Assembly: GCA_016286385.1 (NCBI GenBank)
Contig: JAEESO010000011.1
Location: forward strand, 1-64,000
DNA: 64,000 bases
Source: Bacteroidales bacterium
Lineage (GTDB): Bacteria; Bacteroidota; Bacteroidia; Bacteroidales; UBA932
Direction of reading: 5' to 3'
Shown: positions 15,529-24,494 of the stretch, piece after piece
Position numbering within the stretch: position 1 is the first letter of the stretch
Layout of the letters: each line of letters starts with the position of its first letter
Program-made: the position numbers and the translations under genes
Notes under the pieces: model-generated
Seen by the model: the letters and a program-made list of their open reading frames with translations, nothing else
The model's database searches: none
What the model was told of the DNA's origin: nothing

Positions 15529-17043
15529 ATATCGGAATCAAGCAGAAGGATCGCACGAAATACGGTCCTTCTGTATTTCCGTATGGGGCTGATGATGATC
15601 ATCGGCCTGTTCACATACCGCATAATCCTACGGGCGCTTGGCATCACGGATTACGGTGTGTACAGTGCTGTGGGCGGCGTTGTTACAATGGCGCTTCTGG
15701 TGATGAACACCGTTGCATCGGCCATAAGCAGGTACATCACAGTGGGCCTTGGAAAAGGTGATCCGGAGCGGCTAAAGACCATCTTCGGCACCTCCTTGGC
15801 GGTGATGGGGGCATTCTGCCTCATTATCATCCTCCTTACGGAAACCGCCGGTCTGTGGTATCTCTCACACAAGATGGTGATTCCTCCGGAGAGGATGGGT
15901 GCTGCAACCGTTGTGCTCCATACATCGCTCATGGTTCTTGTCGTGAACCTTATGAGCATCCCTTTCACGGCCGATATAAACGCCCATGAGCATATGGGCG
16001 CATACGCCGTCATAGCCATCCTGGAGGCCGTTTTAAAGCTTGGAATAGCCGCTGCCGTATGGTTTTCTCCCGCCGATAAACTGGTAGTCTACGCCTGGCT
16101 CCTTGTGGGGGCGGCGCTCCTTTCCAGGGGCGCTTATGCGGCTTACGCCCTGAGCCGTTTCCCCGAGTCCCGCGCTCCATGGAGGACGGATGGCTTGCTG
16201 GTAAAGGAAATGGGAGCATTCGCAGGCTGGAACTTCCTTGGAAGCGGTGCGAATATGCTTAATACCCAGGGTATCAACCAGCTTATGAACCTTTTCTTTG
16301 GGGTAGGGATGAACGCCGCAAGGGGAGTTGCCGATAAAGTGGAGCAGGTTGTGCGCCAGTTTGCAACAAACATTGCCCTGGCCCTGAATCCCGCCCTCAC
16401 CAAAGCCTACGTGAGCGGAAACAGGGAATACGCCTTTGAACTTGTGTGCAAGGGCTCCAAATACTATTTCTGGATTCTCTGGGTGCTTGCCCTGCCGTTT
16501 TTCACGGATGCCGATACTATCCTTTCCCTGTGGCTAGGCTCAGTGCCCCCGGAGGCAGCCTTCTTCACAAAGCTAACGCTTCTATGCTTTGTGATAGACT
16601 TCACCCCGGGTACCCTCAATGTACTGGTGCAGGCCGGCGGCAGGATACGCCGCTACTACATCTGGACCAGTCTTGTGGCATCCCTGGCGTTCCCCATAAC
16701 CTATGTGGCATACCGCCTTGGTGCTCCCGCGTGGGTGGGATATGCGGCATTTGCGGTGATATATATCATCAAGTCCATTGTGATGATGCGTGTTGCCCAT
16801 AAGGAAACGGGACTTCCGCTTGATGATTACTGGAAGAAAGGCCTGTGGCCGGCCTTGGCACCCGGGCTTATGACACTCATCGTCATATCTTTCATCCCGG
16901 AGGTCCTTCCGGCCGCATGGTGGCGTTTCCTTGTGACCGCCGCCCTTGGCGCCGTCTCCATGGCCACTGCCATCTGGCAGGTGGGCCTTACGGAAGGGGA
17001 GAAGGCTTATGTGAGAAGTAAACTGCCGTGGCTCAAAAAGTAA
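15529..17043 (+). CDS. polysaccharide flippase (Wzx/MATE-like oligosaccharide transporter)
   Basis: About 500 residues with 12-14 hydrophobic membrane segments, of the oligosaccharide flippase family that moves lipid-linked sugar units across the inner membrane. The N-terminal SESSRRIARNTVLLYFRMGL and TYRIILRALGITDYGVYSAVGG are typical of this family in Bacteroidota. The first ATG (15583) would cut the conserved N-terminus, and the only upstream in-frame ATG/GTG/TTG is a TTG deep inside glnS (15388). The best-fitting start is the ATA at 15529. It heads a group with three glycosyltransferases and overlaps the next gene by 16 bp. Confidence 0.8.
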   Translation: MSESSRRIARNTVLLYFRMGLMMIIGLFTYRIILRALGITDYGVYSAVGGVVTMALLVMNTVASAISRYITVGLGKGDPERLKTIFGTSLAVMGAFCLIIILLTETAGLWYLSHKMVIPPERMGAATVVLHTSLMVLVVNLMSIPFTADINAHEHMGAYAVIAILEAVLKLGIAAAVWFSPADKLVVYAWLLVGAALLSRGAYAAYALSRFPESRAPWRTDGLLVKEMGAFAGWNFLGSGANMLNTQGINQLMNLFFGVGMNAARGVADKVEQVVRQFATNIALALNPALTKAYVSGNREYAFELVCKGSKYYFWILWVLALPFFTDADTILSLWLGSVPPEAAFFTKLTLLCFVIDFTPGTLNVLVQAGGRIRRYYIWTSLVASLAFPITYVAYRLGAPAWVGYAAFAVIYIIKSIVMMRVAHKETGLPLDDYWKKGLWPALAPGLMTLIVISFIPEVLPAAWWRFLVTAALGAVSMATAIWQVGLTEGEKAYVRSKLPWLKK

Positions 17044-17846
17044 TCTATACCGTCCTTACCGGTGGCTATGACCGCCTGGAACAGCCCGTAGCAGTGTCTC
17101 CGGACTGGGATTACATCTGCTTTGGCGACAGTGAGGGGCAGGACGGAGTGTGGAAACTGAGGACAATTCCTTTTGAAGGCACTCCCGTGATGCGCGCCCG
17201 CTGGGCCAAGATGCATCCGCACATCCTGCTTCCGGAGTACGATTACTCCGTTTTCATGGATGCAAATCTGCTCATCTGTGCCCCGGAGTTTTATTCAGCA
17301 CTTCTCCAAGAGCAAAAACAGCCTTTTTTGCTCTTCACCACGTGCTCCAGCACGCAGCCAGGAGCAAAATCGGCCGATATTGGTCTTCTCCGTGTGCTGG
17401 AACATCCAGAAAGGGACTGCGTATGGGAAGAACTAAGGTACTGCTTCCTGAAAGACAAGGTTAGTACCGGAACGGCCGTGAAGTGGCACCGGTATCTCCG
17501 TAAAATGTGTATGCCCCGCCATGTTGGTCTGGCGGAGACCAATATCATTGCCAGGGAGCATAATAATCTTAAGATCATTGCCCTGGACAATCTCTGGTGG
17601 CAGTTTCTTGAGAAAACCGGCGGCAGCCGTGACCAGCTTGCATTTACTCCGGCGCTTCATACAATCGGCCTTAATCCATCTCTTCTCTTTGGCCCCGGCC
17701 TCAATGCCCGTAACGTCCCGTTTGTGAAGTACGTCAACCATCCTGTGAAAGGCCCGCAGAACCAGCCCGGAAAACTGAACTGGGCAAACCTTCAGTATAA
17801 CATCCGCCTCCTGTGGAGAAAAGCCGTGCTGTTATGCCTAAGGTAA
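17028..17846 (+). CDS. glycosyltransferase-like protein (DUF616/TOD1 family)
   Basis: 272 residues, GTG start overlapping the flippase stop by 16 bp. It opens KVIYTVLTGGYDRLEQP and continues with DWDYICFGD and RARWAKMHPHILLPEYDYSVFMDANL, the pattern of the DUF616 (TOD1/MUCI70-like) glycosyltransferase domain with its DANL sugar-nucleotide motif. Family members are thought to transfer sugars in glycan synthesis. It probably adds one residue of a surface oligosaccharide. The substrate cannot be inferred. Confidence 0.75.
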   Translation: MAQKVIYTVLTGGYDRLEQPVAVSPDWDYICFGDSEGQDGVWKLRTIPFEGTPVMRARWAKMHPHILLPEYDYSVFMDANLLICAPEFYSALLQEQKQPFLLFTTCSSTQPGAKSADIGLLRVLEHPERDCVWEELRYCFLKDKVSTGTAVKWHRYLRKMCMPRHVGLAETNIIAREHNNLKIIALDNLWWQFLEKTGGSRDQLAFTPALHTIGLNPSLLFGPGLNARNVPFVKYVNHPVKGPQNQPGKLNWANLQYNIRLLWRKAVLLCLR

Positions 17847-18730
17847 GTATAGTCATAGTGTGCATGAACCGTCCGGACATCCTTTTTCCGTGTCTGGACA
17901 GCATCAGGGAGCATACAACTGTGTCCTATGAGACCCTGGTGGTGGCATATATGTTTTCCCCGGAAAACCTTGAGACACTTAGGGGCCGATACCCCTGGGT
18001 CACAATCATTCCCAGCATGGAACTGAGGGGGTTCTCGGAGAACAATAACCTTGCCCTGAAGGCGGTGTCGGGCCGATATTGCCTTATCCTCAATGACGAC
18101 ACCCTTCTCCGGATGCCGCTCATTGACACCCTTGTGAAGGACCTTGAGAGCCTTCCGGAATCTGCCGCTGCCGTCTCTCCCTGCATCCGCTTCCCGGATG
18201 GCCGTGTACAGACCTGCGGCCGTGATCCCTGGACTCCCTGGCGCTACGCAAAGCACTATCTCCATCTTGTAGATGAATCTCCAATTCCGTCTTCCTCCAT
18301 ATTCCAGACATATACGCTTAACGGTGCGTGTTTCCTTATAAAGACTAAGGTGTTCAGGGAAGCGGGATGGTTTGACGAGAGGTTTTTCTTTACCCCGGAG
18401 GATATTGCCCTGGGGCATAAGCTAAATGACATGGGATACACGGTGTGGGCAAACCCTGAGGTGTCTGTGACGCATCTGGCAGGTGGCTCTGTATCGGCCC
18501 TGGAGCAGGCTATTAAGCCTGCAAGGGTGAGGGGCTCCATGATCTTTTACGGTGAGCCACTGTGGCTGAAGTGCTTTATCTGGTGCTTTGAGGCCCTCCG
18601 CGCCGTGAAATACTTCTTCCTCCCGCGTAAAGGCCGCAATGTGATTATGAGGAAATCGGCCCTGAATGTTATGAAAGCCGTATTTTCCAGCGATACTCCA
18701 AAAGAAATCTTCAAACGGTTCAGGCCATGA
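17834..18730 (+). CDS. family 2 glycosyltransferase
   Basis: 298 residues from MPKVSIVIVCMNRP, the usual GT2 start; an ATG 21 bp upstream is possible but adds a non-conserved stretch. GT-A fold motifs include FSENNNLALKAVSGRYCLILNDDTLL (DXD-like NDD) and the later EAGWFDERFFFTPEDIALGHKL with an acceptor-side E-D pair. It overlaps the previous gene by 13 bp and the next by 4 bp (ATGA), so the three are translated in series. Probably a rhamnosyltransferase-like enzyme of the surface glycan; specificity is not readable. Confidence 0.85.
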   Translation: MPKVSIVIVCMNRPDILFPCLDSIREHTTVSYETLVVAYMFSPENLETLRGRYPWVTIIPSMELRGFSENNNLALKAVSGRYCLILNDDTLLRMPLIDTLVKDLESLPESAAAVSPCIRFPDGRVQTCGRDPWTPWRYAKHYLHLVDESPIPSSSIFQTYTLNGACFLIKTKVFREAGWFDERFFFTPEDIALGHKLNDMGYTVWANPEVSVTHLAGGSVSALEQAIKPARVRGSMIFYGEPLWLKCFIWCFEALRAVKYFFLPRKGRNVIMRKSALNVMKAVFSSDTPKEIFKRFRP

Positions 18731-19545
18731 AAAAAGTTCTTGTAATAGTTGTAACCTACAACGGGATGAAGTGGCTTGACCGCTGTCTTGGATCTGTGGC
18801 AGGAGATGGCCTATCTGAGTCGGCCATGACGGTAGATGTATTTGTTGTGGACAATGACTCCACTGACGGCAGTGCAGATTATATCCAGGGGCATTTTCCG
18901 CAGGTGAAACTTATCCGCTGCGCAGAGAACCTTGGTTTTTCCAAGGCCAACAACCTTGGCTTTGAATACGCCTTGAAAAAAGGCTATGACTACGTCTACC
19001 TCCTGAACCAGGATGCATGGCTTGAGGCCGGCGCCCTTGAAACCCTTGTTGCCGCCGCCGATTCCCACCCTGAATACGCTGTCCTGAGCCCCCTCCAGTA
19101 CCAGGATGGTTACAAGGAACTGGACAGATTATTCAAAAAAGACAAAACTCCTCCTGCTGCGCACTGGCTTGTGCCCACAGCGGCCATTCGGAAAATCGGC
19201 CTTTTCAATGAGGAATTGTTCCCGTTGTACGGCCAGGACGACGACTGGTGCAACAGGGCCCGGTATCACGGATTCACGATGGGAGTGGTGCCTGAGGCGC
19301 GTGCCGTGCACGACAGGGCTCAGAGAAAAGAGGCAAAAGAGAAGATAATTGACAGAAATTACCGGATAGGGTCACTTGTCCGGCTTTGTGACATAAACAG
19401 GCCTTTATGGGAGAGATTCTTCTTCGTGTGCCTGTTCACGGCAGTAAAAACTGCCAAATATGTCAGTTTCCTGCCACTTAAACACTTCATTTCCATATGT
19501 AAGGCACTGCCAACTGTCAGGAAATGCCGGAGGCACGCGATTTGA
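18727..19545 (+). CDS. family 2 glycosyltransferase
   Basis: 272 residues, ATGA overlap with the preceding gene. N-terminal VLVIVVTYNGMKWLDRCLGSV and VDNDSTDGSADYI hold the sugar-nucleotide binding motifs; YLLNQDAWLE carries the QD metal-binding pair, and LFPLYGQDDDWCNRARYHG the acid residues. Fits GT2 rhamnosyltransferase-like enzymes. Last gene of the glycan cluster before the secA promoter. Substrate not determinable. Confidence 0.85.
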   Translation: MKKVLVIVVTYNGMKWLDRCLGSVAGDGLSESAMTVDVFVVDNDSTDGSADYIQGHFPQVKLIRCAENLGFSKANNLGFEYALKKGYDYVYLLNQDAWLEAGALETLVAAADSHPEYAVLSPLQYQDGYKELDRLFKKDKTPPAAHWLVPTAAIRKIGLFNEELFPLYGQDDDWCNRARYHGFTMGVVPEARAVHDRAQRKEAKEKIIDRNYRIGSLVRLCDINRPLWERFFFVCLFTAVKTAKYVSFLPLKHFISICKALPTVRKCRRHAI

Positions 19546-19572
19546 TAAATTGCGCCGATGTTCGTATATTTG
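19541..19572 (+). promoter_or_regulatory. secA promoter
   Basis: TTTG (19541-19544) is followed after 20 bp by TATATTTG (19565-19572), an exact fit to the Bacteroidota pattern. The secA start codon lies 26 bp downstream. The -33 part overlaps the stop of the upstream glycosyltransferase. Confidence 0.75.
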
Positions 19573-19598
19573 TAAGATTTAGTAAATAATGTCATAAT

Positions 19599-22500
19599 AT
19601 GGCAGTAGCAGACATACTTAAGAAAATATTTGGATCCAAGAGTGACCGTGACATGAAGGCTATCAAGCCTTATCTTCAGAAGGTCCTTGCAGCATATCCT
19701 GAAATTGACGCATTATCGGCCGATGGCCTTAGGGAGCGCAGCGCCGCCCTCCGCGCAAAGATCTTCGAGGTTGAAAAGCCCTTCGAGGACCGCATTGCGG
19801 AAATAAAGGCCCGTATTGAGGAAGATATCCCCATAGAGGAAAAGGAAGCCCTGGCAACGGAGTCAGATAAACTTGTGAAGGATGAGGACGAGGCAATTGA
19901 GGTTATCCTCAATGAGCTTCTCCCCGAGGCCTTTGCAATCATGAAGTCCACCGCACGCCGTTTCGCCCAGAATGAGACAGTGGAGGTTACGGCTTCTGAA
20001 TTTGACAAGAAGCTTGCGGCGGAAAGCCGTGACTTTGTGGAGATTCAGGGAGACAAGGCCATCTGGCACAACCACTGGCAGGCCGGCGGTAATGAGATTA
20101 CCTGGGACATGGTCCACTACGATGTCCAGCTCATCGGCGGTATAGTCCTCAACGGCGGTGTCAAGACCAACAAGGACCAGAGGGGTATGATTGCCGAAAT
20201 GGCAACCGGTGAGGGTAAGACCCTTGTTGCCACCCTTCCCGTGTTCCTCAACGCACTTGCAGGAAAGGGCGTACACGTTGTTACCGTGAACGACTACCTC
20301 TCCAAACGTGACTCGGAGTGGATGGGCCCGCTCTATATGTTCCATGGCCTTTCCGTAGACTGCATAGACAAGCATCGGCCCAATTCAGATGCCCGCCGTA
20401 AGGCCTATGAGTGCGACATTACCTTTGGTACCAACAACGAGTTCGGCTTTGACTACCTCCGTGACAACATGTGCTCCCGCATGACGGACCTTGTCCAGCG
20501 CAAGCACCACTATGCCATTGTGGATGAGGTAGACTCCGTGCTCATTGACGATGCGCGTACGCCCCTTATCATTTCCGGTCCTATGGAAAAGGCTTCCGGC
20601 GATGAACAGTTCATGGAGTATCGGCCCTATGTGGAGAGCCTCTACAACAAGCAGAGAGCTCTTGTGAACACCACCCTCAACGAGGCCAAGAAACTCATCG
20701 CTGCGGGCAATGAGAAGGACGGCGGCCTGCTTCTCTACCGCTGCCACAAGGGACTTCCCAAGTATCAGCCCCTCATCAAGTTCCTCTCGGAGCCCGGTAT
20801 GAAGGCCCTCATGCAGAAGACGGAAGCCTACTACATGCAGGACAACGAGCGTGAGATGCCAACAGTTACGGATCCCCTGTATTTTGTCATCAATGAGATC
20901 CTGAACTCCGTTGATATGACGGATAAGGGCCACGACGCCCTTGCCGGTAGCGTCAGTGACCCCAACTTCTTCGTGCTCCCGGATATGGGAAGCGCCATTG
21001 CCGATATTACCCATGACACCACCCTCAGCGCCGCAGAGAAGGCAGAGAAGAAGGACGCCCTCATGGAGGACTTCTCCCTGAAGAGCGAGCGCGTGCACAC
21101 CGTGATACAGCTCCTGAAGGCATACGCAATGTTCACCAAGGACATCGACTACGTGATTGTAGACAACAAGGTGAAGATTGTGGATGAGTCCACCGGCCGT
21201 ATAATGGAAGGCCGCCGCTGGAGCGATGGTCTGCACCAGGCAGTGGAGGCCAAGGAGAACGTGAAGGTTGAGGCCGCAACCCAGACCTTCGCAACCATCA
21301 CCCTCCAGAACTACTTCCGTATGTACCACAAGCTGGCCGGTATGACCGGTACCGCAGAAACGGAGGCAGGTGAGTTCTGGGACATCTACAAGCTGGATGT
21401 TGTGGTTATCCCCACCAACAGGCCCGTTATCAGGGACGACCAAAACGATATTATCTACAAGACCAAGAAGGCCAAGTTCAACGCTGTCATAGACAAGGTT
21501 GTGGAACTCTCAGATGCCGGACGCCCGGTGCTGGTTGGTACCACGGACGTTGAAACGTCTGAACTGCTTGCCCGCATGATGAGTATGCGCGGCATCAAGG
21601 CCAACGTCCTCAACGCCAAGGAGCACGCCCGTGAGGCTGAAATCGTGGCCCAGGCCGGTCAGAAAGGCAAGGTTACCATCGCAACCAATATGGCTGGCCG
21701 TGGTACGGATATCAAGCTCACCCAGGAGGTGAAGGACGCCGGCGGTCTTGCGATCATCGGCACCACACGCCACGACTCCCGTCGCGTAGACCGTCAGCTC
21801 CGTGGCCGCGCCGGCCGTCAGGGAGACCCCGGTAGCTCATGCTTCTACATCTCCCTGGAGGATGACCTTATGCGTAAGTTCGGCAGTGAGCGTATTGCAG
21901 GCGTTGTTGACAAGCTTGGTATGGCCGATGACGAGGCCCTTGTGAGTGGAATGCTCTCCAAGAGCATAGAATCGGCCCAGAGAAGGGTTGAGGAGAACCA
22001 TTTCGGCTGGCGTAAACGTACCCTGGAATACGACGACGTTATGAACTATCAGCGTGAGGCCGTGTACTCTCGCCGCCGCAACGCCCTTTCCGGAGAGCGC
22101 ATTGAGATTGACGTCCAGAACATGATGGAGGACACAGCCAACATCCTTGTGCAGCAGAGTGAGGGCATGAGTTTCTCTGAGTTTGAGGAGTATGTAATTG
22201 GAAAACTCTCCATAGACCTTGGCTTTGACGAGGCTTTCTATGCCGATGCAAAGCCTCAGGAGATTGCCGCAAAGCTTGCCCAGCACATGCAGGAGGTGTA
22301 TGCCCGCCGTATGGACACCATGATCCAGAAGGTGAATCCCGTCATCAAGACCGTCTTTGAGAAGCAGGGAAGCATGTACGAGAATATCGCCATTCCCATC
22401 ACCAACGGTAAGAAGCAGCTCAACCTCTCAGTGAACCTCAAGAAGGCATATGAGACTGAAAGCCGTGAAATCGCGAAGGCCCTCAGCCGCAGCATCATCC

Positions 22501-22913
22501 TATATTATATAGATGACTACTGGAAGCAGCACCTGAGGGATATGGACGATCTCCGTCAGAGCGTCCAGAACGCCGCCTATGAGCAGAAAGACCCTCTGGT
22601 GGTGTACAAGCTTGAGAGCTACAACCTCTTTACGGAGATGCTCGAAAAGCTCAACGAGGAAGTACTTACGTTCCTTCTCCGTGCATTCATCCCGCTCAGG
22701 GATGCCTCAGATGCCCGTGAGGCGCGCCCGGCAAATCAGCCCAACCGCAACCTCCAGCAGATGCACGGCACTGATCCTTCGCAGCTCTCCACAAACGGTG
22801 AACAGCGCGCCCACATGCCTGTACGCGTGGATAAGCATGTTGGAAGAAATGACCCCTGCCCCTGCGGCAGCGGCCTAAAATACAAGAACTGTCATGGAAA
22901 GGGAATCGCTTAA
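19599..22913 (+). CDS. secA: preprotein translocase ATPase SecA
   Basis: 1104 residues, longer than the enterobacterial protein because of insertions usual in Bacteroidota SecA. The DEAD motor is clear: AEMATGEGKT (Walker A near residue 208), VHVVTVNDYLSKRD, and VDEVDSVLIDDARTPLIISG. Other elements are GMTGTAETE, TNMAGRGTDIKL and RQLRGRAGRQGDPGSS. The C-terminus holds the zinc SEC-C motif GRNDPCPCGSG...CHGKG. It drives secreted and outer-membrane proteins through SecYEG using ATP. It has its own promoter and terminator. Confidence 0.98.
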   Translation: MAVADILKKIFGSKSDRDMKAIKPYLQKVLAAYPEIDALSADGLRERSAALRAKIFEVEKPFEDRIAEIKARIEEDIPIEEKEALATESDKLVKDEDEAIEVILNELLPEAFAIMKSTARRFAQNETVEVTASEFDKKLAAESRDFVEIQGDKAIWHNHWQAGGNEITWDMVHYDVQLIGGIVLNGGVKTNKDQRGMIAEMATGEGKTLVATLPVFLNALAGKGVHVVTVNDYLSKRDSEWMGPLYMFHGLSVDCIDKHRPNSDARRKAYECDITFGTNNEFGFDYLRDNMCSRMTDLVQRKHHYAIVDEVDSVLIDDARTPLIISGPMEKASGDEQFMEYRPYVESLYNKQRALVNTTLNEAKKLIAAGNEKDGGLLLYRCHKGLPKYQPLIKFLSEPGMKALMQKTEAYYMQDNEREMPTVTDPLYFVINEILNSVDMTDKGHDALAGSVSDPNFFVLPDMGSAIADITHDTTLSAAEKAEKKDALMEDFSLKSERVHTVIQLLKAYAMFTKDIDYVIVDNKVKIVDESTGRIMEGRRWSDGLHQAVEAKENVKVEAATQTFATITLQNYFRMYHKLAGMTGTAETEAGEFWDIYKLDVVVIPTNRPVIRDDQNDIIYKTKKAKFNAVIDKVVELSDAGRPVLVGTTDVETSELLARMMSMRGIKANVLNAKEHAREAEIVAQAGQKGKVTIATNMAGRGTDIKLTQEVKDAGGLAIIGTTRHDSRRVDRQLRGRAGRQGDPGSSCFYISLEDDLMRKFGSERIAGVVDKLGMADDEALVSGMLSKSIESAQRRVEENHFGWRKRTLEYDDVMNYQREAVYSRRRNALSGERIEIDVQNMMEDTANILVQQSEGMSFSEFEEYVIGKLSIDLGFDEAFYADAKPQEIAAKLAQHMQEVYARRMDTMIQKVNPVIKTVFEKQGSMYENIAIPITNGKKQLNLSVNLKKAYETESREIAKALSRSIILYYIDDYWKQHLRDMDDLRQSVQNAAYEQKDPLVVYKLESYNLFTEMLEKLNEEVLTFLLRAFIPLRDASDAREARPANQPNRNLQQMHGTDPSQLSTNGEQRAHMPVRVDKHVGRNDPCPCGSGLKYKNCHGKGIA

Positions 22914-22928
22914 GATTCCCTTTTTTTT
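22901..22928 (+). terminator. intrinsic terminator of secA
   Basis: GGGAATC (22901-22907) pairs with GATTCCC (22914-22920) and is followed by eight T (22921-22928). The hairpin overlaps the secA stop codon. Confidence 0.9.
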
Positions 22929-22932
22929 GGCC

Positions 22933-22954
22933 TGTTGATAAGTGGTGTTGATAA
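22933..22954. promoter_or_regulatory. two DnaA-box-like sites
   Basis: TGTTGATAA-like sequences (reverse strand TTATCAACA, one mismatch from the DnaA box) occur at 22933-22941 and 22946-22954. They precede an AT-rich stretch between secA and the permease gene. Confidence 0.3.
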
Positions 22955-22982
22955 CTTTTTGCGGGAATTTTTGAGCGCCCCG

Positions 22983-23013
22983 TTGTTTTAAAAATTTTTA
23001 ATATCTATCTTTG
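22983..23013 (+). promoter_or_regulatory. promoter of the nucleobase permease
   Basis: TTG (22983-22985) is followed after 20 bp by TATCTTTG (23006-23013), a good fit to the TTG / TAnnTTTG pattern. The leader to the start at 23071 is 57 bp. Confidence 0.65.
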
Positions 23014-23070
23014 TCTGGTCATAATAGGCCTGAGGGGTAAGGAAATCATTACACAAACCTTATTATATTT

Positions 23071-24423
23071 ATGACAAATTCTCAGCAAGCCATCTACGAC
23101 GCCCGTACTCTCGGTAGGGGCAAGATGCTAACCCTCGGTCTCCAGCACATGTTCGCCATGTTCGGAGCCACGGTTCTGGTTCCCGTCATCACGGGTCTTT
23201 CCATGAGTGCCACCCTGCTGTTCGCAGGACTTGGTACCCTCATCTTCCACCTTCTTACCAAAATGCGGGTGCCGGCGTTTCTGGGATCGTCCTTCGCTTT
23301 CCTTGGTGGCTACGCTGCAGTAGTCTCAATGGGAGCACAGGAGGGCCTCTCGGCCGCTGAATCTTTACCTTATGCCTGCATCGGAGTATTCTCTGCAGGC
23401 ATTATTTATTTTGTCCTGGCCGGCCTTATCTCCGCTTTCGGCGCAAAGAAGGTGATGCGTTTCTTCCCGCCCATCGTGACAGGTCCCATCATCATCGCTA
23501 TCGGACTTACCCTTAGCGGCAGCGCAATCCAGAACTGCAACTCCAACTGGTGGATCGCCCTCCTTGCAATTGCCATCATCGTTGTGTGCAACATCTGGGG
23601 TAAGGGCATGATAAGGATCATCCCTATCCTCCTGGGCGTGCTGGGTTCATACCTTGTTGCCGCATGCTTTGGCCAGTGCGATTTCTCCGCCGTGAAGGAT
23701 GCCGCCTGGTTCGGTGCTCCTTTCAGGTGGGAGAATACTGCCATGAGTGTGTTCAGCAATCCAAACTGGGGCCTTATCGTGAGCGCAATCATTGCTATTG
23801 TCCCTATTTCCCTTGCAACTATGATGGAGCATATCGGAGACATGTGCGCCATCTCCTCAACAACTGGTATCAACTACCTTGAGGATCCGGGCCTGCACCG
23901 TACCCTCATGGGAGACGGCCTTGCAACTATGCTGGCTTCCCTTTTTGGCGCTCCCGCAAACACCACTTACGGTGAGAATACCGGTGTCCTCAACCTTACC
24001 AAGGTCTATGACCCCAAGGTTATCCGCATCGCCGCAGTATTTGCCATCATCCTCAGCTTCTGCCCCAAGTTCAGCGCCCTCATCGCATGCATGCCCGCTT
24101 CCACAATCGGCGGCGTGTCCCTGGTGCTCTACGGTATGATTTCCGCTGTGGGTGTACGCAATATCGTTGAAAACCAGGTAGACTTCACCAAGAGCCGTAA
24201 CGTCCTTGTGGCTGCCCTCATCCTGGTGCTTGCAATCGGCATCAAGTACGGCGCCGGTGATGCCATAGACCTTGGCTTCACCAAGCTCAGCGGCCTTGCC
24301 GTGGCTGCCCTGGTGGGCGTAATCCTCAATGCCATCCTGCCTGGTAAGGACTACGAGTTCGGGGCAAACCCAAACGGTGACAAGGCGGTGGATTTTGAGA
24401 TCAACCCCTCACTGCGCAAGTAG
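23071..24423 (+). CDS. uraA: uracil/xanthine permease, NCS2 family
   Basis: 450 residues with about 14 membrane segments. Signatures: LGLQHMFAMFGATVLVPVITGLS near the N-terminus and MEHIGDMCAISSTTGINYL in the substrate region; ANTTYGENTGVLNLTKVYD carries the NXG-type motif with the conserved Glu. It most resembles UraA-type uracil permeases and imports nucleobase with protons at the inner membrane. First of three nucleobase-related genes; the terminator-like hairpin at 24429 may let through only part of the transcripts. Confidence 0.88.
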   Translation: MTNSQQAIYDARTLGRGKMLTLGLQHMFAMFGATVLVPVITGLSMSATLLFAGLGTLIFHLLTKMRVPAFLGSSFAFLGGYAAVVSMGAQEGLSAAESLPYACIGVFSAGIIYFVLAGLISAFGAKKVMRFFPPIVTGPIIIAIGLTLSGSAIQNCNSNWWIALLAIAIIVVCNIWGKGMIRIIPILLGVLGSYLVAACFGQCDFSAVKDAAWFGAPFRWENTAMSVFSNPNWGLIVSAIIAIVPISLATMMEHIGDMCAISSTTGINYLEDPGLHRTLMGDGLATMLASLFGAPANTTYGENTGVLNLTKVYDPKVIRIAAVFAIILSFCPKFSALIACMPASTIGGVSLVLYGMISAVGVRNIVENQVDFTKSRNVLVAALILVLAIGIKYGAGDAIDLGFTKLSGLAVAALVGVILNAILPGKDYEFGANPNGDKAVDFEINPSLRK

Positions 24424-24428
24424 CATAA

Positions 24429-24457
24429 CACCCGGCCAGCTAGGCCGGGTGTAAATT
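24429..24457 (+). terminator. hairpin after uraA, probable partial terminator
   Basis: CACCCGGCC (24429-24437) pairs perfectly with GGCCGGGTG (24443-24451) around a 5-base loop and is followed by a weak TAAATTTTT. The downstream gene reads the same way, so it may attenuate rather than end the transcript. Confidence 0.65.
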
Positions 24458-24494
24458 TTTAACATACATAACATTCATAAACTACGCTTTATTT

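Noticed and set aside
20385..21443. Long minus-strand reading frame of 352 codons inside secA
   Set aside because: secA is clearly coding on the plus strand; the frame has no recognisable protein pattern and arises from its codon bias.
22933..23013. Chromosome origin
   Set aside because: Only two weak boxes and a clear promoter; no strand switch of genes.
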